Shown: piece after piece, positions 34,065-43,603 of the stretch
Layout: each line of letters opens with the position of its first letter
Numbering within the stretch: position 1 is the stretch's first letter
Assembly (NCBI GenBank): GCA_016718565.1
Contig: JADKCZ010000013.1
Location: forward strand, 62,001-126,000
Length of the DNA stretch: 64,000 nucleotides
Source: Anaeromyxobacter sp.
GTDB taxonomy: Bacteria > Myxococcota > Myxococcia > Myxococcales > Anaeromyxobacteraceae
Direction of reading: 5' to 3'
The notes under the pieces: generated by a model
What the model saw: the letters and a program-made list of their open reading frames with translations, nothing else
Told to the model about the DNA's origin: nothing
The model's database searches: none
Program-made: the position numbers and the translations under genes

Positions 34065-34679
34065 ATGGAAGCGGACGACCTCTCGCTGGTCGAGTCAGCC
34101 AAGGCCGGCGACACGGGCGCCTTCACGGCGCTGGTCGTGCGCTACCAGAGGAAGGTCTACGCCGTGGCGCTCGGCATCGTGAAGGATCCGGACTCGGCCT
34201 GGGACGTCGCCCAGGAGGCCTTCGTGCGGGTCCACAAGCACCTGCCCGAGTTCAAGGGCGACTCGGCCTTCACCACCTGGCTCTTCCGCATCGCCACCCA
34301 CCTGGCCATCGACTCGGTGCGCAAGGAGCGCAAGAGCCAGAAGGACGACATCGACGACCTGCGCGAGGTGGACCTGGAAGGGGCCGGCGACGGCATCCTC
34401 TCCACCTCCCTCGGGCAGGACCCGCGCGAGAACGCGCTGCGGCGCGAGCTGGCCGGCAAGCTCACCGAGGCCCTGGCCACCCTGCCGGTCATCCACCGGG
34501 AGATCCTGGTGCTGCGCGAGGTGGAGGGGCTGTCGTACGAGGAGCTGGCGGCGCGGCTGGGCATCCAGAAGGGCACGGTGATGAGCCGGCTCTTCCACGC
34601 CAGGAAGAAGATGCAGGCGGCGCTGGCGGAGTACGCCGGGGTGGCCGTCGGCGGCAGCACCACGGGAGGCGAGGCGTAG
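34065..34679 (+). CDS. ECF (sigma-70 family) RNA polymerase sigma factor
   Basis: 204 residues from the ATG at 34065; a GTG eleven codons upstream is an alternative. Region 2 is seen as ALVVRYQRKVYAVALGIVKDPDSAWDVAQEAFVRV and FTTWLFRIATHLAIDSVRKER, region 4 as LPVIHREILVLREVEGLSYEELAARLGIQKGTVMSRLFHARKKM. Between them lies an acidic linker (DDIDDLREVDLEGAGD). It resembles RpoE-like ECF factors. The next gene encodes a zinc-finger anti-sigma factor, 15 bases downstream, so activity is likely controlled by sequestration. It diverges from the DUF4175 operon with about 120 bases between starts. Confidence 0.93.
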   Translation: MEADDLSLVESAKAGDTGAFTALVVRYQRKVYAVALGIVKDPDSAWDVAQEAFVRVHKHLPEFKGDSAFTTWLFRIATHLAIDSVRKERKSQKDDIDDLREVDLEGAGDGILSTSLGQDPRENALRRELAGKLTEALATLPVIHREILVLREVEGLSYEELAARLGIQKGTVMSRLFHARKKMQAALAEYAGVAVGGSTTGGEA

Positions 34680-34694
34680 TCTTCGAGGAACACC

Positions 34695-35171
34695 ATGGGC
34701 GAGTGCACCACCTACAGGCCGATGATCGGGGCGCGCGAGGGCGAGCTCTCCCTCGAGGAGTCCGCCGCCCTCACGCGGCACCTGGCCGGCTGCCCGGGCT
34801 GCGGCGCCTTCGCGGCCGACCTGGCCGCCACCGAGGGGCTGGTGTCGGAGGCGCTGCTGGCCGCCGCGGCGCGGCGCGACTTCGCCCCGTTCGTGGACCA
34901 GGTGCTGGCCCGGGTGGCGGCCGACCGGCCCGTGAGCCTGCTCGAGCGGCTGCGCCGCGGCTTCCGGCTGCACCCCGGCCTGTCCCTGGGCGGCGCGCTG
35001 GCCCCCGTGGTGGCAGCCCTGGCCCTCGTGATGTACCTTCGCGGTGGGAGCAGCAACGACCTCGCCGCCGCCAGCTCGCTGGAGGTCCACGCCGAGGGGC
35101 GCGCCACCACCATCATCCAGTCGGCCGACGGCCCGCTGGTGCTGTTCGACGACGACGACGACGCCTCGTGA
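34695..35171 (+). CDS. zinc-finger (zf-HC2) anti-sigma factor
   Basis: 158 residues. The N-terminal ZAS motif is visible as TRHLAGCPGC (HxxxCxxC), with an upstream cysteine in the first residues, followed by one membrane segment (LGGALAPVVAALALVMYLR) and a short outside part ending in an acidic DDDDD tail. It should bind the ECF factor encoded just upstream and tie its release to an envelope signal. No protease for regulated proteolysis is encoded nearby. Confidence 0.88.
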   Translation: MGECTTYRPMIGAREGELSLEESAALTRHLAGCPGCGAFAADLAATEGLVSEALLAAAARRDFAPFVDQVLARVAADRPVSLLERLRRGFRLHPGLSLGGALAPVVAALALVMYLRGGSSNDLAAASSLEVHAEGRATTIIQSADGPLVLFDDDDDAS

Positions 35172-35191
35172 CCGCGGTGGGAGAGACCCCG

Positions 35192-35614
35192 ATGAAGCGC
35201 CTCACCGCCACCTGCCTCGCCCTGCTGCTGGCCCCCGCGCTCGCGCTGGCCGACGTGCCGGTGCGGGTGCGGGTCCTGAAGGGCTCGCGCCAGGGCCCGG
35301 CGCTGGTGGACCCCCGGCTCGGCGACCTGGCCAAGCAGCTCGGCAAGCTGTCGTACCTGCGCTGGGACCAGGTGAGCGAGCAGCGGCTCTCCATGGCCGA
35401 CAAGAAGACCGAGTTCGTGCCCCTGCCCGACGGCGAGAACGTGGCGCTCACCGTGCAGGAGGTCCGCGGCGACACCGTGACGGTGGAGGTGGCGCTGGCG
35501 CAGCGCAACACCATGTCGCGCCTCACCATCGAGAAGGGCCAGCGCATCGTGCACCAGGTGTCGGGCGAGAAGGCCGGCGTGGCCTACTTCGTCACCGTGC
35601 ACGCCTGGCCGTAG
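35192..35614 (+). CDS. small exported protein, third gene of the sigma unit
   Basis: 140 residues with a clear signal peptide (MKRLTATCLALLLAPALALA). The mature part is rich in beta-strand-like sequence with no recognised domain, and has no cysteines. It starts 20 bases after the anti-sigma gene with a GGGAGAG ribosome-binding site, so it is probably co-transcribed and may be a target or modulator of the same envelope response. Function unknown. Confidence 0.75.
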   Translation: MKRLTATCLALLLAPALALADVPVRVRVLKGSRQGPALVDPRLGDLAKQLGKLSYLRWDQVSEQRLSMADKKTEFVPLPDGENVALTVQEVRGDTVTVEVALAQRNTMSRLTIEKGQRIVHQVSGEKAGVAYFVTVHAWP

Positions 35615-35631
35615 GGCCGGGCGCCCCCGCC

Positions 35632-36552
35632 CTACCCCGCCGACGAGCCGCCGCCGTGGGCCGTCCACTCGGCGTGGAAGCGGTCGAGCGCCTCGTCGAG
35701 CCTGAGCGGCTTGTGGCGCAGCAGCGCGGCGGCGCGGGTCACGACCAGGCCGCCGCTGAGCGGGCGCGGGGCGGGCAGCTTCACGTCGGCGGTGAGCACC
35801 GGCTGGATGGCGCCGGTGAGGCCGAAGCGGCGGGCCACCGCCTCGGCGAAGGTCACGCGGGTGCACACGCCGGCGTCGCTCAGGTGCAGCACCCCGCGGT
35901 AGTCGTGCTCCAGCAGCAGCTCCAGGCACATGGCGGCGCCGCTGGCGGCCAGGGTGGTGGAGACCCGCTGGTCCACGAAGGCCTTGACCACCTCGCCGCG
36001 GGTGAGCTTCTCCACCACCTGGGTGGCGAAGGTGGGCTTGGCGCCCTTCCGGCCGCTGTAGACCACCGCCACCCGGGCCACGGCGCAGTCTGGGGCCAGC
36101 AGCAGCGCCGCCTCCTCGCCGCAGCGCTTGGAGCGGGCGTAGGCGCCGCGCGGGTTGGGGCGGGCCTCCTCGTCGTAGGGGCCGGCCTCGCCGTCGAAGA
36201 CGTAGTCGGTGGAGACCGCCACCAGGCGCGCGCCCAGCGCCCGGCAGGCGCGGGCCACCTCGGCGGTGCCGTCCACGTTGGCGCGCCAGGCCATGAGGGG
36301 GTCGCGCTCGCAGCCGTCCACGTCGGTGGCGGCGCCGGCGTGCAGCACGGCCTGGGCCCCGAAGGCCCGCAGGGCGGCCTCCACCGAGTGGCCGTCGCCG
36401 AGGTCCACCTGGACGTAGCGGTACGGACCGGGCGGCAGGCGGCAGGGGCCGCGGCCCAGGGCCAGGACCTCGTGCCCGGGGGCGCCCTCGCAGAGCAGCC
36501 GCACCGCCTCGCTGCCCAGCAGGCCGTTGGCGCCGGTGACGGCGACCTTCAC
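35632..36552 (-). CDS. rfbD: dTDP-4-dehydrorhamnose reductase
   Basis: 306 residues. The GTG overlaps the rfbB stop (GTGA). The NAD(P)-binding motif TGANGLLGSEAVRLL, the SxDYVFDG signature (STDYVFDGEAGPY) and the YxxxK catalytic pair (YARSKRCGEE) mark the RmlD/RfbD extended short-chain dehydrogenase. It makes dTDP-L-rhamnose, the last step of the pathway encoded by this four-gene unit. The family similarity is good, though the second half is less typical, so a related nucleotide-sugar reductase is possible. Confidence 0.88.
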   Translation of the reverse strand: MKVAVTGANGLLGSEAVRLLCEGAPGHEVLALGRGPCRLPPGPYRYVQVDLGDGHSVEAALRAFGAQAVLHAGAATDVDGCERDPLMAWRANVDGTAEVARACRALGARLVAVSTDYVFDGEAGPYDEEARPNPRGAYARSKRCGEEAALLLAPDCAVARVAVVYSGRKGAKPTFATQVVEKLTRGEVVKAFVDQRVSTTLAASGAAMCLELLLEHDYRGVLHLSDAGVCTRVTFAEAVARRFGLTGAIQPVLTADVKLPAPRPLSGGLVVTRAAALLRHKPLRLDEALDRFHAEWTAHGGGSSAG

Positions 36553-37562
36553 GTGCGGGCCCCGTACTGCGTCTCGTAGTACTTGAGGTACTCGCCCGAG
36601 ATGATCCGCTCCCACCAGGGCCGGTGGTCCACGTACCAGGCCACCGTGGCGGCCAGGGCCTCCTCGAACCTGTGGAGCGGCGCCCAGCCGAGCTGGTCGT
36701 AGGACTTGCTGGCGTCGATGGCGTAGCGCCGGTCGTGGCCCAGCCGGTCCTTCACGTAGGTGATGAGCGTCTCCGGCTTGCCGAGCAGCCGCAGCACCTG
36801 CTTGACGATGTCGATGTTGTGGCGCTCGGAGGCCGCCCCGAAGTTGTAGACCTGCCCGGCCCGGCCCTTCTCCAGCGCCGCCAGCAGGCCGCGGCAGTGG
36901 TCCTCCACGTGGATCCAGTCGCGCACGTTCATGCCGTCGCCGTACACCGGCAGCGGCCGGTCGCGCAGCGCGTTGGCGATCATGAGCGGGATGAGCTTCT
37001 CGGGGAACTGGTAGGGCCCGTAGTTGTTGGAGCAGCGGGTCACCACCACCCCCAGGCCGAAGGTGTGGGCGTAGGCCAGGGCCAGGAGGTCGCTCGAGGC
37101 CTTGGAGGCCGAGTAGGGCGACGACGGGTCGAGCGGGGTCTGCTCGGTGAACAGGCCGGTGGGCCCCAGCGAGCCGTAGACCTCGTCGGTGGAGACGTGC
37201 AGGAAGCGCTTCACCTCCAGCTGGCGGGCCGCCTCCAGCAGCACCTGGGTGCCGCGCACGTTGGTCTCGATGAAGACCGACGGCGCCAGGATGGAGCGGT
37301 CCACGTGGCTCTCGGCGGCCAGGTGCAGGATGGCGTCGATGCGCTCGGTGCGGATGAGGTCGGCCACCAGCTCGCCGTTGCAGATGTCGCCGCGCACGAA
37401 GCGGTAGCGCGGGTTGGCCGCCAGGTCGGCCAGGTTCTCGGCGTTGCCGGCGTAGGTGAGCTTGTCGAGGTTCACCACCCGCCAGTCCGGCCGCTCGGCC
37501 AGCAGCAGGCGCACCAGGTTGGAGCCGATGAAGCCGCTGCCGCCGGTGAGGAGGACGTTCAT
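36549..37562 (-). CDS. rfbB: dTDP-glucose 4,6-dehydratase
   Basis: 337 residues. GGSGFIGSNLVRLL binds NAD, HLAAESHVDRS carries the characteristic loop, the active-site triad includes STDEVYG and YSASKASSDLLA, and NNYGPYQFPEKLIPLMI is a strong RmlB signature. It converts dTDP-glucose to dTDP-4-keto-6-deoxyglucose. It lies next to rfbC with no gap between the rfbC stop and its own start. Confidence 0.96.
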   Translation of the reverse strand: MNVLLTGGSGFIGSNLVRLLLAERPDWRVVNLDKLTYAGNAENLADLAANPRYRFVRGDICNGELVADLIRTERIDAILHLAAESHVDRSILAPSVFIETNVRGTQVLLEAARQLEVKRFLHVSTDEVYGSLGPTGLFTEQTPLDPSSPYSASKASSDLLALAYAHTFGLGVVVTRCSNNYGPYQFPEKLIPLMIANALRDRPLPVYGDGMNVRDWIHVEDHCRGLLAALEKGRAGQVYNFGAASERHNIDIVKQVLRLLGKPETLITYVKDRLGHDRRYAIDASKSYDQLGWAPLHRFEEALAATVAWYVDHRPWWERIISGEYLKYYETQYGART

Positions 37563-38126
37563 CTAGGCCAGCTCGCTTTCCGCGAAGAGGGGGGCCTCGG
37601 CCAGCGCGACGCCGCGGGCGTCCTTGGCCGAGACCGAGGGGGTGAGGCCCTCGAGCGGCCAGGCGACGCCCAGGGCCGGGTCGTCCCAGCGGATGCACTG
37701 CTCGTCGGCCGGGGAGTAGTAGGCGGTGGTCTTGTAGAGGAACTCGGCCTCCGGCGAGAGCACCAGGAAGCCGTGGGCGAAGCCCTCCGGGATCCAGAGC
37801 TGCCGCTTCGACTCGGCCGACAGCACCTCGCCCACCCACCTGCCGCAGGTGGGCGAGCCGCGCCGCAGGTCCACCGCCACGTCGTAGACCGCGCCGCGGG
37901 TCACCCGCACCAGCTTCCCCTGCGGGTTGGGGCGCTGGTAGTGCAGCCCGCGCAGCACGCCGCGGGCCGACAGGCTGCTGTTGTCCTGCACGAAGTCGAG
38001 CGGCCGCCCCAGCGCCGCCTCCAGCTGGCGGCGGTTGAAGCTCTCGAAGAAGTGGCCGCGGGCGTCGCCGAAGACCTTGGGCTCGACGACCACCACGTCC
38101 GGGATGGCGGTGGGGCGGGTTTCCAT
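37563..38126 (-). CDS. rfbC: dTDP-4-dehydrorhamnose 3,5-epimerase
   Basis: 187 residues of the cupin-type RmlC family. FGDARGHFFESFN, the histidine of LRGLHYQRPNPQGKLVRV, and GFAHGFLVLSPEAEFLYKTT are the usual signatures. Start and stop share a base with the neighbouring rfbA stop and abut rfbB, which indicates translational coupling across rfbACBD. Confidence 0.95.
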   Translation of the reverse strand: METRPTAIPDVVVVEPKVFGDARGHFFESFNRRQLEAALGRPLDFVQDNSSLSARGVLRGLHYQRPNPQGKLVRVTRGAVYDVAVDLRRGSPTCGRWVGEVLSAESKRQLWIPEGFAHGFLVLSPEAEFLYKTTAYYSPADEQCIRWDDPALGVAWPLEGLTPSVSAKDARGVALAEAPLFAESELA

Positions 38127-39013
38127 CAGTAGACCTTCTGCTCCAGCAGGCCGCGCAGGTAGCCGGCGTAGGTGGACTTGCCGAGCGCGGTGGCGCAGCG
38201 CTCCAGCCCGGCGTCGTCGAGCCAGCCCTGGCGCCAGGCCACCTCCTCCGGGCAGGCCACCTTGAGCCCCTGCCGCTTCTCGATGGTGGCGATGAACTGG
38301 CCGGCCTCCAGCAGGGACTCGTGGGTGCCGGTGTCGAGCCAGGCGTAGCCGCGCCCCATCAGCTCCACCGAGAGCTGGCCGCGGGTGAGGTAGAGCCGGT
38401 TGAGGTCGGTGATCTCCAGCTCGCCGCGGGCCGAGGGCTTCACCTGGCGGGCCAGCTCCACCACCTGCTCGTCGTAGAAGTAGAGCCCGGTGACCGCGTA
38501 GCGCGACTTGGGCCGGGCCGGCTTCTCCTCGATGGAGACCACCTTGCGCTGGGCGTCGAACTCCACCACGCCGTAGCGCTCCGGGTCGGTGACCGCGTAG
38601 GCGAAGACCGTGGCGCCCTGGCGCCGGTCGGTGGCGGTCTTCATGAGCGCCTGCAGCTCGTGGCCGTAGAAGATGTTGTCGCCCAGCACCAGCGCCGAGG
38701 GGCCGCCGGCCACGAAGTCGGCGCCCAGGATGAAGGCCTGGGCCAGGCCGTCCGGGCTGGGCTGCACGGTGTACTCGAGCCGCAGGCCCCAGGCGCTGCC
38801 GTCGCCCAGCAGCTGCTGGAAGCGCGGGGTGTCCTGCGGGGTGGAGATGACCAGCACCTCCCGGATCCCGGCCAGCATGAGGGCCGTGAGCGGGTAGTAG
38901 ATCATCGGCTTGTCGTAGACCGGCAGGAGCTGCTTCGAGACGGCCAGCGTGGCGGGGAAGAGCCGCGTGCCCGCGCCGCCAGCCAGGATGATGCCCTTGC
39001 GGTTCTGCGCCAT
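38126..39013 (-). CDS. rfbA: glucose-1-phosphate thymidylyltransferase
   Basis: 295 residues. I chose the ATG at 39013 because similarity begins MAQNRKGIILAGGAGTRLFP; the open frame further upstream is G/C shadow. GGAGTRLFPATLAVSKQLLPVYDKP (nucleotide and metal binding), VLGDNIFYGH and EKPARPKSRYAVTGLYFYD are RmlA signatures. It makes dTDP-glucose and is the first gene of the rhamnose unit, divergent from the dehydrogenase gene. Confidence 0.95.
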   Translation of the reverse strand: MAQNRKGIILAGGAGTRLFPATLAVSKQLLPVYDKPMIYYPLTALMLAGIREVLVISTPQDTPRFQQLLGDGSAWGLRLEYTVQPSPDGLAQAFILGADFVAGGPSALVLGDNIFYGHELQALMKTATDRRQGATVFAYAVTDPERYGVVEFDAQRKVVSIEEKPARPKSRYAVTGLYFYDEQVVELARQVKPSARGELEITDLNRLYLTRGQLSVELMGRGYAWLDTGTHESLLEAGQFIATIEKRQGLKVACPEEVAWRQGWLDDAGLERCATALGKSTYAGYLRGLLEQKVY

Positions 39014-39240
39014 GTGTACCCTGCGGGGCCCCGGGCGGTGCGGGCGGTGGTCGGTGAGGGCGGACTCTACCGGAGGCCCCGGCCGGCGAGAAGGCACCGG
39101 ATCAGGCCTCCCCAATGGACCCCGCGGGCGCCGGCACCATGTTCAACCGACAGTCGCGGCGCGGATTGGCGCACCCCCGGACGCAGGACTTGAGCCCGAC
39201 CCTGCGTTTGCGCGATACACTGCGCGCCCCAGGGGGTTCC

Positions 39241-40560
39241 ATGGACATCATCGGACGCATCGCAGACAAGTCGGCCCGCATCGGCGTCATCGGCCAGGGC
39301 TACGTCGGGCTGCCGCTCGGGCTGGTCTTCGCCGAGGCCGGCTACCAGGTCATCGGCTTCGACGTCGACCAGGTGAAGATCGACAAGCTGCTGGCCGGCG
39401 AGTCGTACATCAAGCACATCGGCCCGGAGCGGGTGAAGCTGGCGGTGGCCAGCGGCAAGTTCACCGCCACGGCCAAGTTCGACCGGCTCGGCGAGTGCGA
39501 CGCCATCCTGATCTGCGTGCCCACGCCGCTCGGCATCCACCGCGAGCCGGACAACTCGTACATCCACCGCACCGTGGAGCAGATCGCCACCCGGCTGCGG
39601 CCGGGCCAGCTGGTGGTGCTGGAGTCCACCACCTACCCGGGCACCACCGACGGCGAGGTGCAGCCGCTGCTGGAGAAGTCCGGCCTCACCTGCCCCAAGG
39701 ACTTCCTGCTGGCCTTCTCGCCGGAGCGCGAGGACCCGGGCAACAAGGGCTTCTCCACCCGCTCCATCCCCAAGATCGTGGGCGGCGTGAACGCGGCCTC
39801 CACCACGGCGGCGGTGGCCCTCTACCGGGCCGCGCTCGACCAGGTGGTGCCGGTGTCGTCGGCGCGGGTGGCCGAGTCGTCCAAGCTGCTGGAGAACGTC
39901 TTCCGCTCCGTCAACATCGCCCTGGTGAACGAGCTGAAGGTCATCCTGGGGCGCATGGGCATCGACATCTGGGAGGTCATCGAGGCCGCCAAGACCAAGC
40001 CCTTCGGCTTCATGCCCTTCTACCCGGGGCCGGGCCTGGGCGGGCACTGCATCCCGCTCGACCCCTTCTACCTGTCGTGGAAGGCGGCCGAGTACGGCGA
40101 GTGGGCCCGCTTCATCGAGCTGGCCGGCGAGATCAACACCCGCATGCCGGCCTTCGTGGTGGAGCGGGTGATGCACGCGCTCAACGACGACCAGAAGCCC
40201 ATGCGCGGCTCGAAGGTGCTGGTGCTGGGGCTGGCCTACAAGGCCAACGTGGACGACGACCGCGAGTCGCCCTCCTACGAGATCCTGGAGCTGCTGCTGG
40301 AGCGCGGGGCGAAGGTGGACTACTGCGACCCGTACTTCCCCGCGGCGCACCGGACCCGCAAGCACGACTTCGGGCTCACGTCGGTGGCCGTCTCCAACGA
40401 GGTCTTCCGCGGCTACGACGCGGTGGTCATCTCCACCGCCCACGACCTCTTCAAGCGCCCCGAGCTGTTCGAGGGCGTGGGGCTGGTGGTGGACACCCGC
40501 AACCTGGTGGCCCCGCTGTTCCCCAAGGGCGGCGGGCCCAGGCGGCTGGTGAAGGCGTAG
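39241..40560 (+). CDS. nucleotide-sugar dehydrogenase (UDP-N-acetylglucosamine type)
   Basis: 439 residues from the ATG at 39241. The NAD motif IGVIGQGYVGLPLGLVFAEAG is followed by CVPTPL, the catalytic cysteine in PGLGGHCIPLDPFYLSWKA and a C-terminal domain with VLVLGLAYKANVDDDRESPS. The HCIPLDPFYLSWKA form is typical of the WbpA/TviB branch, which oxidises UDP-N-acetylhexosamines to uronic acids, rather than UDP-glucose dehydrogenases. It is probably part of surface polysaccharide synthesis together with the rfb genes. The substrate assignment is by family only. Confidence 0.88.
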   Translation: MDIIGRIADKSARIGVIGQGYVGLPLGLVFAEAGYQVIGFDVDQVKIDKLLAGESYIKHIGPERVKLAVASGKFTATAKFDRLGECDAILICVPTPLGIHREPDNSYIHRTVEQIATRLRPGQLVVLESTTYPGTTDGEVQPLLEKSGLTCPKDFLLAFSPEREDPGNKGFSTRSIPKIVGGVNAASTTAAVALYRAALDQVVPVSSARVAESSKLLENVFRSVNIALVNELKVILGRMGIDIWEVIEAAKTKPFGFMPFYPGPGLGGHCIPLDPFYLSWKAAEYGEWARFIELAGEINTRMPAFVVERVMHALNDDQKPMRGSKVLVLGLAYKANVDDDRESPSYEILELLLERGAKVDYCDPYFPAAHRTRKHDFGLTSVAVSNEVFRGYDAVVISTAHDLFKRPELFEGVGLVVDTRNLVAPLFPKGGGPRRLVKA

Positions 40561-40561
40561 C

Positions 40562-42304
40562 TCAGGCCCGCAGCACCTGCTTCTCCACCAGCCGGGCGTA
40601 GACCCCGCCCTGCGCCAGCAGGGCGCCGTGGGGGCCCTCCTCCGCCACGCGGCCGGCGTCGATGACCACCACCCGGTCGGCCCCCACCACGGTGGAGAGC
40701 CGGTGGGCGATGACCACCGCGGTGCGCCCCACCATGAGGCGGGCCAGGGCGTCCTGCACCAGGGCCTCCGACTCGGCGTCCAGCGCCGAGGTGGCCTCGT
40801 CGAGCAGCAGGATGCGCGGGTCCTTCAGGATGGCGCGGGCGATGGCGATGCGCTGCTTCTGCCCGCCGGAGAGCTGCTGGCCGCGCTCGCCCACCCTGGT
40901 GGCCAGGCCGTCCGGGAAGGAGGCCACGAAGGTCTCGGCGTTGGCGGCGCGCACCGCCTGGCGCACCTCCTCGTCGCTGGCCCCCGGCCGGCCGTAGCGC
41001 ACGTTGTCGGCGATGGTGGTGCTGAAGAGCACCGGCTCCTGCGAGACCACCCCCACCAGGCGGCGCAGCCAGCCCGGGTCGAGCTCGCGCAGGTCCACGC
41101 CGTCCAGGGTGACGCGCCCGCGCGCCGGGTCGTAGAGCCGCACCAGGAGCGAGCCCAGGGTGGACTTGCCGGCGCCCGACGGCCCCACCAGCGCCACCAC
41201 CTCGCCCGGCTGCACCGTGAGGTCCACGCCGCGCAGCACCGGCACGTCCGGGCGCGACGGGTAGGCGAACTCCACCGCCTCGTAGGCGAGCCTTCCCGCC
41301 ACCCGGTCCAGCCGGCGGCCGCCGCTGGTGGGCATGGCCGCCACCCGGTCGGTCAGCTCGAAGACCCGCTCGGCCGCGCCCAGGCCGCGCATCATCTCGG
41401 CCCAGATCTCGGCCAGGGTGCCGAGCCCCATGGCGATGAGCAGCGTGTAGACCAGGAAGGCGGTGAGCGCGCCGGCGGTGAGGTCGCCGGCCGCCACCAG
41501 CACGCCGCCGTAGCCCAGCACCACCGCCATGCTGATGTAGCCGCCCGTGGAGGCGGCCCCCATGAAGATGGCGCCGGCGCCGATGCGGGTGCGGGCCAGC
41601 TGGTAGGCGTGGTCCACCGAGACCACGTAGCGCACCGCCTCGGCCTCCTCGGCGGCGAAGGCGCGCACCGTGCGGATGGCCGAGAGCGACTCCTCGGCCA
41701 CGTGGCCGGAGTCGGCCAGGGCGTCCTGGTAGGCCTTGGCGAGCTTGCGGATCTTGCGGCCGTACCAGACCGCGCCGATGGCCACCGCCGGCACCACCGC
41801 CAGCATCACCAGGGTGAGGCGGGGCGAGGTGACCACCAGCAGGATGAGGCCGCCCACCACCTGCACGGCGTTGCGCAGCCCCATGGAGATCTGGGCCGAG
41901 AGCAGCCCCTGCAGGGAGGCGGTGTCGGAGCCCAGGCGCGAGGTGAGGTCACCGGTGCGCTGCGAGTCGAAGAAGGCCACCTCCTGCGAGAGGAGCGAGC
42001 GGAAGAGCGCCTCGCGCACCCGCTTCACGCCGCGCTCGCCGGCGTTGGCGAAGAGCCAGGCCCGGCCGCCCATGGCCAGCCCCTGCACCACCGCCAGCAC
42101 GCCCATGAAGAGCGCCGCCTCCACCACCGCGCCGGAGTCGCGCGAGGCGATGGCGCCGTCCACGATGATGCGCATGCCCTGCGGGTAGACCAGGGCCGCG
42201 GCCGAGGCGATGAGCAGGAGCACGGTGCCGGAGAGCACCGAGGGCCACTCCATGCGCAGGAGCGGCCAGAGGCGGGCCAGGGTGGCGGTCTTGGGGGCTG
42301 ACAC
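40562..42304 (-). CDS. MsbA-like ABC exporter
   Basis: 580 residues from a GTG start. An exporter-type six-helix membrane domain (about 1-310) contains FDSQRTGDLTSRLGSDT, and the ATPase domain has Walker A GPSGAGKST, signature LSGGQKQRIAIARAIL, Walker B ILLLDEATSALD and switch histidine in IAHRLSTV. It belongs to the lipid A/multidrug half-transporter family. Its location beside polysaccharide genes suggests, but does not prove, a lipid or glycolipid substrate. The hipA frame runs into this gene only because of a frameshift; it is not a fusion. Confidence 0.9.
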   Translation of the reverse strand: MSAPKTATLARLWPLLRMEWPSVLSGTVLLLIASAAALVYPQGMRIIVDGAIASRDSGAVVEAALFMGVLAVVQGLAMGGRAWLFANAGERGVKRVREALFRSLLSQEVAFFDSQRTGDLTSRLGSDTASLQGLLSAQISMGLRNAVQVVGGLILLVVTSPRLTLVMLAVVPAVAIGAVWYGRKIRKLAKAYQDALADSGHVAEESLSAIRTVRAFAAEEAEAVRYVVSVDHAYQLARTRIGAGAIFMGAASTGGYISMAVVLGYGGVLVAAGDLTAGALTAFLVYTLLIAMGLGTLAEIWAEMMRGLGAAERVFELTDRVAAMPTSGGRRLDRVAGRLAYEAVEFAYPSRPDVPVLRGVDLTVQPGEVVALVGPSGAGKSTLGSLLVRLYDPARGRVTLDGVDLRELDPGWLRRLVGVVSQEPVLFSTTIADNVRYGRPGASDEEVRQAVRAANAETFVASFPDGLATRVGERGQQLSGGQKQRIAIARAILKDPRILLLDEATSALDAESEALVQDALARLMVGRTAVVIAHRLSTVVGADRVVVIDAGRVAEEGPHGALLAQGGVYARLVEKQVLRA

Positions 42305-42339
42305 GGGCCGGGAGTGTAACCGGGAGGCGGGCGGGGTGC

Positions 42340-43603
42340 TCAGGCGGGGGGTGCGGCCAGCGCCTGCGCGGCCTGCGCGCAGCGGGCGCGGATCAGCCGG
42401 AGGGCCCGCTCCACCACCAGGCGCCGGCCCGAGCGCCGCCTCCTGCTCGGCCGCCAGCGCCGCCGCCGCGGGCGGGAGCGCCGCCGCCAGCTGGCCGAGC
42501 GTGTCGAGCACCAGGCGCGGGCCGATGTCCACCTCGGCCGCCAGCCGCTCCCAGTGCCGGCGCCGCAGCCACTCCGGCCGGTCCTCGCCGCCGATGCGCA
42601 TGGCGAGCCTCCCGGCCACGTCGGGCCAGGCGCCCGTGCAGAGCAGGTCGTAGAAGGGCGCCAGCCGGACCCCGCCGGCCTCGTGCAGCAAGGTGACGTT
42701 CTTGGCGTGGGCGTCGGCGTTCTGTATCAACGCGTTGAAGACGGCCCAGCGGAGCAGCGCCAGGCGGTCCAGCGCGGGGCTGAGCGCGTGGCGAGCCAGC
42801 AGGCCGAAGGCGGCCGCCAGGCCGGGGCCGCCCTCGGCCTCGTACTTCACGTTGGGTGGAACAGCCAGGGCCTGGCAGAGGTCCTCGGCGTGGCGGCGCA
42901 CCACCAGCCCCTCCGGACCGGCGGCCCGGTCGAACCGCTCGACCAGGTAGACCGGCGTGCGGCCGGCACGCACGAAGGAGCGAGGGACCGGCAGGCCGAC
43001 GCGCGCCGCCAGAGCCATGCAGAAGGCCTCGTTGCGGACGCTGCCCTCGACGCCGGGGATGGCGGGCTTGGCGATGTGGGTGGTGGCGAGGCCCCCGGTG
43101 GCGATGAAGACCTGGCCGGCGTGCAACCGGATCGGGAGCTTGCCCTGCGCTCCGGCCAGCGAGAGCCGGATGCCGCGCTCACCGGCCAGGAGCGGCCGAC
43201 GCGGGAGCTCCTCCACCAGGCGGTCGAAGGCCTCATCGTCGAGCGGCAGGTACGCGCCGCCCTGCTCGGGCAGCGCACCTGACGGCAGCAGGCTGACGGC
43301 GCCGGCACACTCCCCTCCCAGCGCCGCCAGGAGGGCGAAGTCGTTGCCAGGCGACAGGCCGAGCTTGCGGGCCACCGCGTCGCGCAGGCTGGCGTCGGGC
43401 AGCAGGTTGGCGAAGAACGGGCGCGCCTGGGTGTCGTCGAAGGGAGTGGCCTGCAGCGGCAGCGAGAGGGAGAGCATCGCGGCCGGCTGGCGGGCCAGGT
43501 GCACCGGGTCGTACTGGAAGGTGAGCTGCCGCCCGGGGCCCTGGCGGAGGTGGCCCACCCGCTCGGCGCCCAGCCAGACCGCCAGCTCGCTCGTGTCGGT
43601 CAC
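42340..43603 (-). CDS. hipA: HipA-type kinase toxin, apparent frameshift near its end
   Basis: About 420 residues after correction. The GTG overlaps the hipB stop (GTGA). HipA features include the N-terminal WLGAERVGHL segment, FFANLLPD, the phosphate-binding-type loop near RLSLAGAQGKLP, the catalytic-loop-like NADAHAKNVTLL and the metal-binding LAPFYDLLC. Near 42421-42430 the frame breaks, and family-like sequence (RLVVERALRLIRARC) resumes in a second frame that ends at a TGA at 42340. The span is one base over a multiple of three. HipA kinases phosphorylate translation factors such as aminoacyl-tRNA synthetases and cause growth arrest; HipB neutralises them. If the frameshift is real, about 30 C-terminal residues are altered. 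Confidence 0.85.

Noticed and set aside
39190..39219. Sigma-70 promoter TTGAGC-N18-GATACA before the nucleotide-sugar dehydrogenase gene
   Set aside because: Only three of six -10 positions fit and the spacing is marginal; I do not consider it supported.
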